NCBI RefSeq assembly: GCF_014530035.1
Contig: NZ_JACVMX010000001.1
Coordinates: 434,001-498,000 of the forward strand
Direction: 5' to 3'
DNA from: Leucobacter sp. cx-328
GTDB lineage: Bacteria; Actinomycetota; Actinomycetes; Actinomycetales; Microbacteriaceae
DNA length: 64,000 nucleotides
The translations under genes were made by a program, and so were the position numbers. Below the pieces are notes generated by a model. That model ran no database searches, was not told the origin of the DNA, and worked only from the letters and a program-made list of their open reading frames with translations. How positions within the stretch are numbered: the first letter of the stretch is position 1; each line of letters begins with the position of its first letter. Below, piece after piece: positions 1 to 7,312 of this stretch.

Positions 1-177
1 GCTCCGTTCCTCACGCCCGAACCGTTCCGCGGCCGTCAGAATGCGCCGTATCTTATGCCGCACACGGTGCGACGCATGGCAGACGTCCTTGCGCAGCCCC
101 TCGATGAGCTGTGTGCACAACTGGTAGCGAATACCGAGCGAGTCTATGGCTCGTGGGAAGAGACTGAAGATGAGTGA
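1..177 (+). CDS. tatD: TatD family metal-dependent hydrolase (DNase), C-terminal end only
   Basis: The open frame runs in from the left edge and stops with TGA at 175-177, giving 58 residues. They contain the typical TatD C-terminus: a PFLTPEPFRGRQNAPYL segment, then a helix with MADVLAQPLDEL and the final ANTERVYG. TatD proteins are TIM-barrel metal-dependent hydrolases with DNase or 3'-exonuclease activity, and in actinobacteria they commonly sit just before rsmA, as here. The stop codon lies inside the first codons of rsmA, so the two genes are probably translationally coupled. The metal-binding N-terminal and central parts lie outside the window. Confidence 0.85.
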   Translation, partial: APFLTPEPFRGRQNAPYLMPHTVRRMADVLAQPLDELCAQLVANTERVYGSWEETEDE

Positions 178-1051
178 GCGACTGCTCGGCCCCGCTGAGG
201 TGCGTGAACTGGCTGAACGCCTCGACGTTTCGCCCACGAAGAAGCTCGGACAGAACTTTGTGATCGACCCGAACACGGTTCGTAAGATTGTCCGTCTTGC
301 CGGGGTAGAAGCTGGTGATCGCGTGATTGAGATCGGCCCTGGCCTCGGCTCGCTGACCCTTGGCATCACCGAAGCTGGCGCAGACGTGACCGCAGTGGAG
401 ATCGATCCGCGACTTGCTGCAGAGCTTGGCGCCACGATCCGCACCATGCAGCCTGAGGTCTTCGAAGACCCAGAGGCGCCGCGCTTCCGCGTGATCCGCA
501 GCGATGCGCTTGACGTGACCGCTGAGACGTTTGCTGAACTGCCCGCGCTCGAGCGTTTGGTCGCGAACCTGCCGTACAACGTGTCGGTGCCGATTCTCAT
601 GCACTTGCTTGAACTGATCCCGACACTGCGCTCCGGCCTCGTCATGGTGCAGGCAGAAGTCGGCTACCGCATCGCTGCAAAGCCCGGCTCGAAGGAGTAC
701 GGCGCACCGAGCGCGAAGGCTGCGTGGTACGGCGACTGGGGCATTGCCGGCACCGTGAGCCGTCGTATCTTCTGGCCAGTTCCCGGCGTTGATTCGGTAT
801 TGGTCGGTTACGAAAAGGCCGCTGAATCGATGGGCACCGAGGCTGAGCGCGTGCTCACCTTCTCGCTCATCAACGCCGCATTCGGTCAGCGCCGCAAGAT
901 GATCCGTCAGTCATTGCAGGCAGTGCTCGGCAACATGGAAGCGACCACGGCTGTCATTGAACGCGCCGGAATCGCTCCGACTATCCGCGCTGAACAGCTC
1001 AGCACGACTGATTTCCTCGCTATTGCACGCTCGGTTACAGTCGATGCATGA
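170..1051 (+). CDS. rsmA: 16S rRNA (adenine1518-N6/adenine1519-N6)-dimethyltransferase RsmA (KsgA)
   Basis: This 293-residue protein matches RsmA/KsgA, which uses SAM to dimethylate two adjacent adenines in the 3' hairpin of 16S rRNA during late 30S assembly. Visible motifs are KKLGQNF at residues 24-30, the SAM-binding EIGPGLGSL at 54-62, a VEID acidic strand near 76-79 and the catalytic NLPYN at 133-137. I chose ATG 170 over the in-frame ATG 146 because GGAAGAG lies about 8 bases upstream and family members start near this point. The gene overlaps the end of tatD by 8 bases and is followed 30 bases later by ispE, a widespread actinobacterial order. Confidence 0.95.
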   Translation: MSERLLGPAEVRELAERLDVSPTKKLGQNFVIDPNTVRKIVRLAGVEAGDRVIEIGPGLGSLTLGITEAGADVTAVEIDPRLAAELGATIRTMQPEVFEDPEAPRFRVIRSDALDVTAETFAELPALERLVANLPYNVSVPILMHLLELIPTLRSGLVMVQAEVGYRIAAKPGSKEYGAPSAKAAWYGDWGIAGTVSRRIFWPVPGVDSVLVGYEKAAESMGTEAERVLTFSLINAAFGQRRKMIRQSLQAVLGNMEATTAVIERAGIAPTIRAEQLSTTDFLAIARSVTVDA

Positions 1052-1081
1052 CATGAGCCCGTCGTGCGCTACGGTGGCCAT

Positions 1082-2011
1082 ATGTTGACCACTCAGCGAC
1101 GGTCTATCACCGTACGAGCTCCGGGAAAGATTAACGTCTTCTTCCGGGTTGGCTGCCTGCAGAAGGACGGCTACCACGACGTAGCTTCGCTGTATCAGGC
1201 CGTATCTTTGTTTGAAGAAGTCACCGCAACGCACGCAGACGATTTTTCGGTCACCTTTGGGGGCCCGATTGATGTCCAGGCACTCGAAGTAGATGACTCG
1301 AACCTTGCGATCCGCGCGGCGAAATTGCTCGCCGAACGTACCGGCTACACCGGTGGCGTCAGACTCGCGATTATCAAGCGCGTCCCCATTGCGGGCGGTA
1401 TGGGTGGCGGATCCGCTGACGCGGCAGCAACCCTGCTCGCCTGTGACGAGCTCTGGGGCACCGGCCTCGGTCGTTCTGGGCTACTTGAACTTGCTGCCGA
1501 GCTCGGAGCCGACGTCCCGTTCGCGCTCGAGGGCGGCACCGCGGTCGGTACTGGCCGCGGCGACCAGCTCAGCCCCGCACTCGCGCAGGGCAGCTTCCAC
1601 TGGGTACTCGCGCTCTCTGACCTCGGTCTCAGCACGCCTGAGGTGTACCGCATGCTTGATACTCACCGTGATGATCACTTGAGTGCACTCGGCCCGCAGC
1701 CTGAGTATGTCAAGGTCGAGACCGCGGTGCTGCAGGCAGTGCGTATCGGTGACCCCGAGTCTCTCGCTGACTCGATGCACAACGATTTGCAGGCAGCAGC
1801 GCTTCGGCTTGCACCTGAGCTCACCGAGCTTCTCGAACTCGGCGAATCGCACGGCGCCCTCGCAGGCATCGTTTCTGGTTCAGGGCCGACCATTGCGTTC
1901 CTTGCACACGATGCGCAGTCGGCCGCCGAACTGTGTGGCGTGTTGACGCGCCGCGGGATCCGCGCACTGACCGCCACCGGTCCCGTGCCTGGCGCTCGCG
2001 TAATCGAGTAA
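1082..2011 (+). CDS. ispE: 4-diphosphocytidyl-2-C-methyl-D-erythritol kinase (MEP pathway)
   Basis: This GHMP-family kinase of 309 residues phosphorylates the 2-hydroxyl of CDP-methylerythritol in the non-mevalonate isoprenoid pathway. It shows the N-terminal APGKIN strand with the conserved Lys at residue 16, the glycine-rich ATP loop [10 protein letters not shown] at 105-114, the conserved Asp of GADVPF at 144 and a C-terminal SGSGPT segment. An in-frame GTG at 1064 would add six residues. ATG 1082 is preferred because family N-termini begin just before the RAPGKIN strand and a TACGGT box at 1070-1075 sits 6 bases ahead of it, the spacing seen at other genes here. Confidence 0.95.
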   Translation: MLTTQRRSITVRAPGKINVFFRVGCLQKDGYHDVASLYQAVSLFEEVTATHADDFSVTFGGPIDVQALEVDDSNLAIRAAKLLAERTGYTGGVRLAIIKRVPIAGGMGGGSADAAATLLACDELWGTGLGRSGLLELAAELGADVPFALEGGTAVGTGRGDQLSPALAQGSFHWVLALSDLGLSTPEVYRMLDTHRDDHLSALGPQPEYVKVETAVLQAVRIGDPESLADSMHNDLQAAALRLAPELTELLELGESHGALAGIVSGSGPTIAFLAHDAQSAAELCGVLTRRGIRALTATGPVPGARVIE

Positions 2012-2053
2012 ATACTTGGGAATAGATCGCGGCACATGCACGTTGGAGCAGAT

Positions 2054-2722
2054 GTGAGCGAAAAGATTCGTGTAGACATTTGGTCCGACATTGCATGCCC
2101 CTGGTGCTACGTAGGTAAGCACCGTTTTGAGGCGGGTGTTGCGGCTTTCCAAGCAAGCAACCCTGACGTGGCGTTCGAAGTTGAATCGCACAGCTTTGAG
2201 TTGGCCCCAGATACGCCCCTCGATTTCGTTGGAAACGAGATCGACTTCCTCGTGAAGCACAAGGGCATGCCGCGTGAGTCTGTCGAGGGAATGCTCGGTC
2301 AGATGACCGGCCTCGGCGAAGACGAAGGCATCACCTTCAACTTCGGCGATATCCAGCACGTGAACACTGCCCGCGCACACCGTGCGCTGCACTTCGCGAA
2401 AGAGAACGGTCTGCAGCACGAGTTGCTCGAGCGTCTGTTCCGCGCGTACTTCACAGACGGTGAAAACCTGTCAGACGTTGACGTCATCGCGCGTCTTGCG
2501 AGCGAGGTTGGCCTCGACGCAGACGGGGTGCGTGCGGCGCTGAACGATGAGACGTACGCTGAAAAGGTAGAAGCCGACATCACTCGTGCCCGCATGCTCG
2601 GTGCGAACGGTGTTCCGTTCTTCCTCATCAACCAGAAGTACGGCATCTCTGGCGCGCAGGCGGCAGACGCATTCGCAGGCGCATTCGAGCAGGTCGTGCA
2701 GCTTGAGCGCGACGCTCAGTAG
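2054..2722 (+). CDS. DsbA-family oxidoreductase of the FrnE type
   Basis: A 222-residue thioredoxin-fold protein with a helical insertion. The redox motif CPWC sits at residues 15-18 in the context WSDIACPWCYVGK, which is diagnostic of the FrnE/DsbA-like cytosolic family. The cis-proline loop GVPFFLI follows near the C-terminus, and there is no signal peptide. FrnE relatives act as disulfide oxidoreductases or isomerases in stress or metal responses, though the substrate is usually unknown. I chose GTG 2054 because GGAG lies 5 bases upstream; ATG 2036 in the same frame is possible and would add six residues. The next gene encodes a small protein with a CCGGSCC tail, a plausible thiol substrate or partner. 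Confidence 0.88.
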   Translation: MSEKIRVDIWSDIACPWCYVGKHRFEAGVAAFQASNPDVAFEVESHSFELAPDTPLDFVGNEIDFLVKHKGMPRESVEGMLGQMTGLGEDEGITFNFGDIQHVNTARAHRALHFAKENGLQHELLERLFRAYFTDGENLSDVDVIARLASEVGLDADGVRAALNDETYAEKVEADITRARMLGANGVPFFLINQKYGISGAQAADAFAGAFEQVVQLERDAQ

Positions 2723-2754
2723 CGTTCACTAACGTTCAGTAAAAGGAGACACCA

Positions 2755-2940
2755 ATGAGTGACACCAAGAATTTCATTGCAGCACCAGAGGCTTCGGCAC
2801 CTGTTGCAGAGGAGACCACCGAGGCAGCGAATTTCGGCGCGGCAGGCTTTGCCGACGCTGAGACCCGCGAGATTCTCAACCTCCTCGGCACCGACGTTGA
2901 GAACGCCGGCTCGTGCTGCGGCGGATCCTGCTGCAGTTAA
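2755..2940 (+). CDS. Small acidic protein with C-terminal CCGGSCC motif, unknown family
   Basis: This 61-residue protein begins at ATG 2755 behind an excellent AAAAGGAG ribosome-binding site and is followed at once by a strong terminator, so it is very likely a real gene. The first 50 residues are acidic, Ala-rich and look largely disordered, with a short helix-like stretch (FADAETREILNLLG). The last 11 residues contain four cysteines at 54, 55, 59 and 60 (SCCGGSCCS). I do not recognise the family. The cysteine tail could bind a metal, carry disulfides or be post-translationally modified. It lies 32 bases after the CPWC oxidoreductase and probably shares its transcript, which suggests a thiol-related job; this is inference. 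Confidence 0.8.
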   Translation: MSDTKNFIAAPEASAPVAEETTEAANFGAAGFADAETREILNLLGTDVENAGSCCGGSCCS

Positions 2941-2959
2941 TTATTTCCGCACCGAAGTT

Positions 2960-2995
2960 GCCGCACGAGCCGATCCTGGCTCGTGCGGCATTTTC
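2960..2995 (+). terminator. Rho-independent terminator after the CCGGSCC gene
   Basis: A perfect 12-bp stem (2960-2971 pairing with 2978-2989) with a six-base loop is followed by ATTTTC. It closes the FrnE plus small-protein transcript. Confidence 0.9.
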
Positions 2996-3011
2996 ATTGC
3001 CGCGACCGGCC

Positions 3012-3017
3012 TAAACT
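3012..3017 (+). promoter_or_regulatory. -10 box TAAACT before the ABC-F gene
   Basis: TAAACT ends 9 bases before the ATG at 3027. A transcript starting 6-8 bases downstream of the box would begin almost at the start codon, so the GGAGGA between them may lie outside the mRNA. No clear -35 box is visible. Confidence 0.5.
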
Positions 3018-3026
3018 GGAGGAGCT

Positions 3027-4883
3027 ATGGCACATCTTTTGGGGGCCGAGGCCCTACACCTCGAAGTACCGACCAAGGTTATTTTTGACTCGGTGACGCT
3101 TGGCGTCGCTGAGGGCGACCGCATCGGCATCGTCGGACGCAACGGTGACGGTAAATCATCGCTGCTCATGATGCTCGCCGGTCGTCGCAAACCTGACTCG
3201 GGCCAGGTGACGATGCGTGGCGGCACGACTATCGGAGTGCTCGACCAGGCTGACCAGTTCCCGGCTGACGAGACGGTCGGTCATGCGATCGTCGGTGACC
3301 GTCCGGAGTACGAGTGGGCAGGCGATCCGCGCGCCCGCGAGGTCATTGCCGGCTTGGTCGCGGATCTGCCGTGGGAAGCCCCCATCTCCTCGTTGTCTGG
3401 TGGCCAGAGCCGCCGCGTCGCGCTCGCGCGCTTGCTCGTCGGTGATCACGAGATGCTGTTCCTTGATGAGCCGACGAACCACCTCGATGTCGAGGGCATT
3501 GCTTGGTTGGCGGATCACCTCAAGCGCCGCTGGCCTCGCGGCCAGGGTGCGCTCCTCGTCGTGACCCACGATCGCTGGTTCCTCGATGAAGTCTGCACTG
3601 CGACCTGGGAGGTGCACGACCGTCTCGTCGAGCCCTTCGAGGGTGGCTATGCGGCCTATATTCTGCAGCGCGTTGAGCGTGACCGCCAGGCGGCAGTCGT
3701 CGAGCAGAAGCGTCAGAACCTCGCGCGCAAGGAGCTCGCGTGGCTTCGTCGCGGTGCCCCAGCGCGTACTGCGAAGCCAAAGTTCCGCATTGATGCGGCG
3801 AACGAGCTGATTGCTGACGTCCCCGAGATCCGCGACAAGGTGTCGCTGCAGTCGATGGCGGTGAACCGCCTCGGCAAGGAGGTCGTGAACCTCCTCGACG
3901 CTGGCGTCTCGTACGACGATGTGATGACGGGTGACGAGCGCGTCATTCTGAAGGACATCGAGTGGCGCCTCGCTCCCGGTGAGCGCACCGGCATCCTCGG
4001 TGTGAACGGAGCTGGCAAGTCAACCCTGCTCGGTCTGATTTCGGGCACGGTCGAACCGACCGAGGGCACTGTCAAGCGCGGCAAGACCGTGCAGGTCGCG
4101 ACGCTCACCCAGCGCCTCGATGAACTGGTGGATCACCAGAACGAGCCCGTACGTGAAGTCATCGGTCGCCTGCGCTCGAACTTCACCGTGGGCAGCGGAT
4201 CGAAAGCCCAGGAGCTTTCGCCTGGCCAACTGCTTGAGCGCATGGGCTTCACCAACGCTCAGCTGTCGACCCCCGTCAAGGACCTGTCGGGCGGACAGAA
4301 GCGCCGTCTGCAGCTGCTCATCATTTTGCTCGAGCAGCCGAACGTGCTCATCCTCGATGAGCCGACGAACGATCTCGACACGGACATGCTTGCCGCGATG
4401 GAAGACCTTCTCGATTCGTGGCCAGGCACCCTGCTCGTCGTCTCGCACGACCGTTACTTCCTCGAGCGCGTGACCGACCAGCAGTACGCGATCTTTGACC
4501 AGACGCTGCGCCACCTGCCCGGTGGCGTCGAGCAGTACCTTGAGTTGCGCGCGGCTGAGGATGCACGCGCAGAGGCTGGTTCTGCCGGTGGTTCGTCGGC
4601 GTCGTCGTCGAGTGGCGGATCGGCTGCTTCCTCTGCTTCGGCCTCGGCTGAGCCCGCGCTCTCGGGCGCGGAGCGTCGCGCCGCCGAGAAGGAGCTCAGC
4701 TCGATCGAGCGCAAGATGGAGCGCCTGCAGAAGGACATCGTGAAGACCCGAGACGGCCTCGCGACCCTCGACCAGGCGAACTACTCACTGCTGAATGCTG
4801 AGATGGCTAAGATTACTGCGGTTGAGGCTGAGGTTGAAGAGCTCGAAATGCGCTGGCTCGAGCTGAGCGAGCAGCTCGGCTAG
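3027..4883 (+). CDS. ABC-F family ATPase, Uup/EttA-like (ribosome-associated)
   Basis: A 618-residue protein with two ATP-binding cassettes and no membrane segment, the layout of ABC-F translation factors. Cassette 1 has Walker A GRNGDGKSS at 38-46, LSGGQ at 123-127 and Walker B LDEPTNHLD at 146-154. Cassette 2 has GVNGAGKS at 325-332, LSGGQ at 420-424 and LDEPTNDLD near 443-451. A Ser/Ala-rich linker (about 525-560) leads to a charged coiled-coil C-terminal domain, as in Uup. ABC-F proteins bind the ribosomal E site or nucleic acid and act in translation, ribosome assembly or antibiotic protection. The Uup-like tail suggests a housekeeping role rather than resistance. Confidence 0.9.
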   Translation: MAHLLGAEALHLEVPTKVIFDSVTLGVAEGDRIGIVGRNGDGKSSLLMMLAGRRKPDSGQVTMRGGTTIGVLDQADQFPADETVGHAIVGDRPEYEWAGDPRAREVIAGLVADLPWEAPISSLSGGQSRRVALARLLVGDHEMLFLDEPTNHLDVEGIAWLADHLKRRWPRGQGALLVVTHDRWFLDEVCTATWEVHDRLVEPFEGGYAAYILQRVERDRQAAVVEQKRQNLARKELAWLRRGAPARTAKPKFRIDAANELIADVPEIRDKVSLQSMAVNRLGKEVVNLLDAGVSYDDVMTGDERVILKDIEWRLAPGERTGILGVNGAGKSTLLGLISGTVEPTEGTVKRGKTVQVATLTQRLDELVDHQNEPVREVIGRLRSNFTVGSGSKAQELSPGQLLERMGFTNAQLSTPVKDLSGGQKRRLQLLIILLEQPNVLILDEPTNDLDTDMLAAMEDLLDSWPGTLLVVSHDRYFLERVTDQQYAIFDQTLRHLPGGVEQYLELRAAEDARAEAGSAGGSSASSSSGGSAASSASASAEPALSGAERRAAEKELSSIERKMERLQKDIVKTRDGLATLDQANYSLLNAEMAKITAVEAEVEELEMRWLELSEQLG

Positions 4884-5174
4884 TCTCCCTGCGCTTTTGC
4901 GCTTTTGCGCCTTTGCGCCTTGCGCCTTTGCGGGTCAACCCCGCGAGATCGATAGTTTCTCCCGAGAAGGATAGTTTCTGCCCGCAGAAACCCCTGTTTT
5001 CGAGAGAAAGTGGTCATCTCGCGGGGTTGACTTGTCTGTACAGCCCGCAACGACTTTGGCCCTGTGAAATAACGCAGGCCGCCCTGTGGACAGCCCATGC
5101 GGTTTCTTGTCAACGGCCTGTTTTGAGATGCTGTGGGCGCCGAGGCAGGTCACAGCATGCGAAGTGGGGGAGCG
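4884..5174. repeat. Non-coding stretch with nested palindromes and short GCGC-T tandem repeats
   Basis: This stretch has no convincing gene. It opens with imperfect tandem copies of TTTTGCGC or CTTTGCGC (about 4893-4932). It then holds a perfect 16-base inverted repeat, GTCAACCCCGCGAGAT at 4934-4949 and its complement at 5016-5031. Between the arms the motif GATAGTTTCT occurs twice, and two small perfect palindromes are present: TTCTC-CC-GAGAA, and TTTCTGC-CC-GCAGAAA. The arrangement resembles an intergenic REP/BIME-type element. The final 140 bases show nothing I can interpret. Confidence 0.65.
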
Positions 5175-5489
5175 TTACGCCTGAAGCCGTGCCTCGAGTG
5201 CAGCGGCGATCTGCTCAGCGGTAGGCGCTCCCTTGAGGCCAGCTTCGGTTGGGTAGACCCGGCAGGCGAGCTGGTCGGTGCGCCCGCCTGACTCGAACAG
5301 ATCGCTGCCATCGACGATGATAGTGGGTGAGCCAGCGAAACTGTGCGCTGCAGCACCTTCGGGTGTGCGGATGGTCACGTCAGCCACGACGACATCACTC
5401 AGGCCGATGGCCTCGAGCGCGCTTCGCGTGTGGGCAAGTGCTGCCTCTGCGCTTGGGCAGCCGTCGATGGAGAGAACCTGAACCTTCAT
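5175..5489 (-). CDS. Small thioredoxin-fold protein (DF-family-like), hypothetical
   Basis: A 104-residue protein with a beta-alpha-beta start, VQVLSIDGCPSAEAAL, which carries a single cysteine at residue 11 where thioredoxins have CxxC. The cis-proline loop GSPTIIVDG is at 53-61 and a second cysteine at 76. Similar small proteins are often labelled thioredoxin family, DF family or, misleadingly, alkylmercury lyase. The reaction is unknown. On the minus strand a TACACT box (5496-5501) lies 6 bases before the start codon with no ribosome-binding site between, suggesting a leaderless message. It stands alone between two non-coding stretches. Confidence 0.8.
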   Translation of the reverse strand: MKVQVLSIDGCPSAEAALAHTRSALEAIGLSDVVVADVTIRTPEGAAAHSFAGSPTIIVDGSDLFESGGRTDQLACRVYPTEAGLKGAPTAEQIAAALEARLQA

Positions 5490-5495
5490 GCTCCG

Positions 5496-5501
5496 AGTGT
5501 A
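5496..5501 (-). promoter_or_regulatory. -10 box TACACT before the thioredoxin-fold gene
   Basis: Read on the minus strand, TACACT lies 6 bases upstream of ATG 5489. This is one of the close TANNNT boxes found across the window. Confidence 0.5.
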
Positions 5502-5523
5502 ACCCTGCGTGGGTGAGGCAACA

Positions 5524-5568
5524 CCAAGAAAGCGTCACCGTCGAATCGAGACGGTGACGCTTTCTTGG
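5524..5568. terminator. Perfect 19-bp hairpin, probably a bidirectional terminator
   Basis: Arms 5524-5542 and 5550-5568 are perfectly complementary around a 7-base loop. The outer part of the stem is CTTTCTT on either strand, supplying a weak U-tract in both directions. It lies upstream of the thioredoxin-fold gene and about 190 bases past the end of the permease gene, so its main client is unclear. Confidence 0.75.
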
Positions 5569-5707
5569 GCCGCGTCGAATGCTGTGAATCTCAGCTACCT
5601 TACAGATGTATTCGTTCAGAGAAGGTCACACGCCCTGACGGGCATTCCCGCAACGCGATGGTCAGGCGAACGGCGACTGCAAAGGTGCGGGCGGATCTGC
5701 CAAAACA

Positions 5708-5741
5708 CAAAACCCCCGGGCCTCATGCGAGGCGCCGGGGG
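5708..5741 (-). terminator. Terminator after the CycA-type permease
   Basis: A GC-rich stem (CCCCCGG-GCCTC against GAGGC-GCCGGGGG, one bulged base, loop ATGC) is followed on the minus strand by GTTTTG. It sits 20 bases past the permease stop codon. Confidence 0.8.
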
Positions 5742-5762
5742 CAGTGGTGATGCGAAGCAGGA

Positions 5763-7235
5763 TTAGCGGTTTGCGTCCGCGTCCTCGTCGTCAGCTTCAG
5801 CCGCATCGAGCGGGTGAACCTGCGTCGGGATCGCGGCGGTCAGCGGACGGTTCTCCTTGATGAGCTTGCGCTTGCGCAGCTGCCACAGGATGGTGAGTAG
5901 CAAGAACCAGAACGGTGTCGCGAGGAACGGCGCGCGGGTGTCAGCGCCGTAGAGCAACGTGCCAGCGATGAAGACGAAGAATGCGAGCACGAGCCAGGGG
6001 GTCACGAGTCCGAACGGCATCTTGAACTGTGAAGCCTCATGACGTTCAGGGAACTTGCGGCGGTAAACGATGTAACTCACGACAATCGAGCCCCAGGTGA
6101 AGAGCACGAGGGTTGCGCACATCGACGAGACGAAGGTGAAGGCCTGCACGACGTTGTCTCCTGCGAAGAGCAGCGGCACTGCCGAGAAGAGGAACACCGA
6201 AGTGAAGAAGACCGCCTTCGACGGGACGCCTCGGTTATTCACCCAAGCAAAGCCGCGTGGTGCGTGACCATCCTTTGACAGGCCGAAGAGCATGCGAGTA
6301 CCGGAGTAGAGTCCCGAGTTTGCACTCGATGCAGCCGAGGTGAGTACGACGAGCTGAATAGCAAAGGCCGCCATGCCGAAGCCTGCAAGTGACAGCGTCG
6401 ACACGAAGGGACTCTTTTCAGGGTCGATCTGGTCCCACGGGGTGATGCTCATGATGACGCCAAGCGCGAGCACGTAGAAGAGCATAATGCGCATGACGAT
6501 CGAGTTGATCGCCTTCGGGAGGTTCTTGCGCGGGTTCTCGGTCTCAGCGGCTGCGGTGCCGACGAGCTCAACGCCGATGAAGGAGAAGATACCCATCTGG
6601 AAGCCGAGCACGAAGCCGCTTGCGCCCATCGGGAACATGCCGCCGTGCGCCCACAGGTTGGTGACCGACGCAGTGTTACCCGAGGGAGACTGGAAACCAA
6701 TGGCGATGAGGATGATGCCGACAGCAATGAGGGCAAGAATCGCGACAATCTTAATGATTGCGAACCAGAACTCGGTCTCGCCGAAGAACTTCACGGGTTG
6801 CAGGTTCAGTAGCAGCAGCACGCCAGCAGCAATGAGCGCTGGCAGCCAGGCTGGGATAGCGGCGTTGAACCACTGCACGTAGGCCGTAATCGCAATGATG
6901 TCTGCGACGCAGGCGATGACCCACGAGAACCAGTAGTTCCATGAGACGAAGAAGCCAGCCCACGGGCCGAGCAGATCCTTCGCAATGTCACCGAACGTGT
7001 GATAGTGGAGGTTTGACAGCAGCAGCTCGCCGAGTGCGCGCATGATGAAGAAGACGAAGAAGCCGATAATCATGTAGACGAAGATGATCGACGGGCCGCT
7101 GACACTGATGAGCTTGCCAGAGCCGAGGAACAGGCCGGTGCCGATGGCGCCGCCAATTGCGATGAGCTGCAGGTGGCGGTTCTTCAGCCCGCGCTGCATC
7201 TCTGTTGGTTGGGTGGTCGAGTGTGAGGTATTCAT
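5763..7235 (-). CDS. cycA: APC-superfamily amino acid permease, CycA-like (D-Ser/D-Ala/Gly type)
   Basis: A 490-residue, 12-helix transporter of the amino acid transporter (AAT) family. The N-terminal signature LKNRHLQLIAIGGAIGTGLFLGSG, the GPSIIFVYMIIGF helix and the central LTSAASSANSGLYSGTRMLFGL closely match my memory of CycA, a proton symporter for glycine, D-alanine and D-serine. Substrate range in such paralogs cannot be fixed by sequence alone. The frame is open upstream for 27 more codons, but ATG 7235 has AAAGGAGTGTC just ahead and starts where family members start. The upstream gene on the same strand encodes a PLP decarboxylase, so the permease may import its amino acid. Confidence 0.88.
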   Translation of the reverse strand: MNTSHSTTQPTEMQRGLKNRHLQLIAIGGAIGTGLFLGSGKLISVSGPSIIFVYMIIGFFVFFIMRALGELLLSNLHYHTFGDIAKDLLGPWAGFFVSWNYWFSWVIACVADIIAITAYVQWFNAAIPAWLPALIAAGVLLLLNLQPVKFFGETEFWFAIIKIVAILALIAVGIILIAIGFQSPSGNTASVTNLWAHGGMFPMGASGFVLGFQMGIFSFIGVELVGTAAAETENPRKNLPKAINSIVMRIMLFYVLALGVIMSITPWDQIDPEKSPFVSTLSLAGFGMAAFAIQLVVLTSAASSANSGLYSGTRMLFGLSKDGHAPRGFAWVNNRGVPSKAVFFTSVFLFSAVPLLFAGDNVVQAFTFVSSMCATLVLFTWGSIVVSYIVYRRKFPERHEASQFKMPFGLVTPWLVLAFFVFIAGTLLYGADTRAPFLATPFWFLLLTILWQLRKRKLIKENRPLTAAIPTQVHPLDAAEADDEDADANR

Positions 7236-7312
7236 GACACTCCTTTGTGTTAAGTCAGAAAAAATTAAGGAGTCTGGGGTTGCCGCAGCCAGCGCAGGCA
7301 ACCCCAGCTCAA

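Noticed and set aside
3027-4883. ABC-F protein as an antibiotic-resistance (ARE) factor
   Set aside because: The Uup-like C-terminal coiled coil and the core-gene surroundings fit a housekeeping ABC-F. No resistance context or leader attenuator is visible.
4893-4932. Tandem GCGC-T units considered as a CRISPR array or VNTR
   Set aside because: The units are 7-8 bases, irregular and without spacers. They are only a short degenerate repeat.
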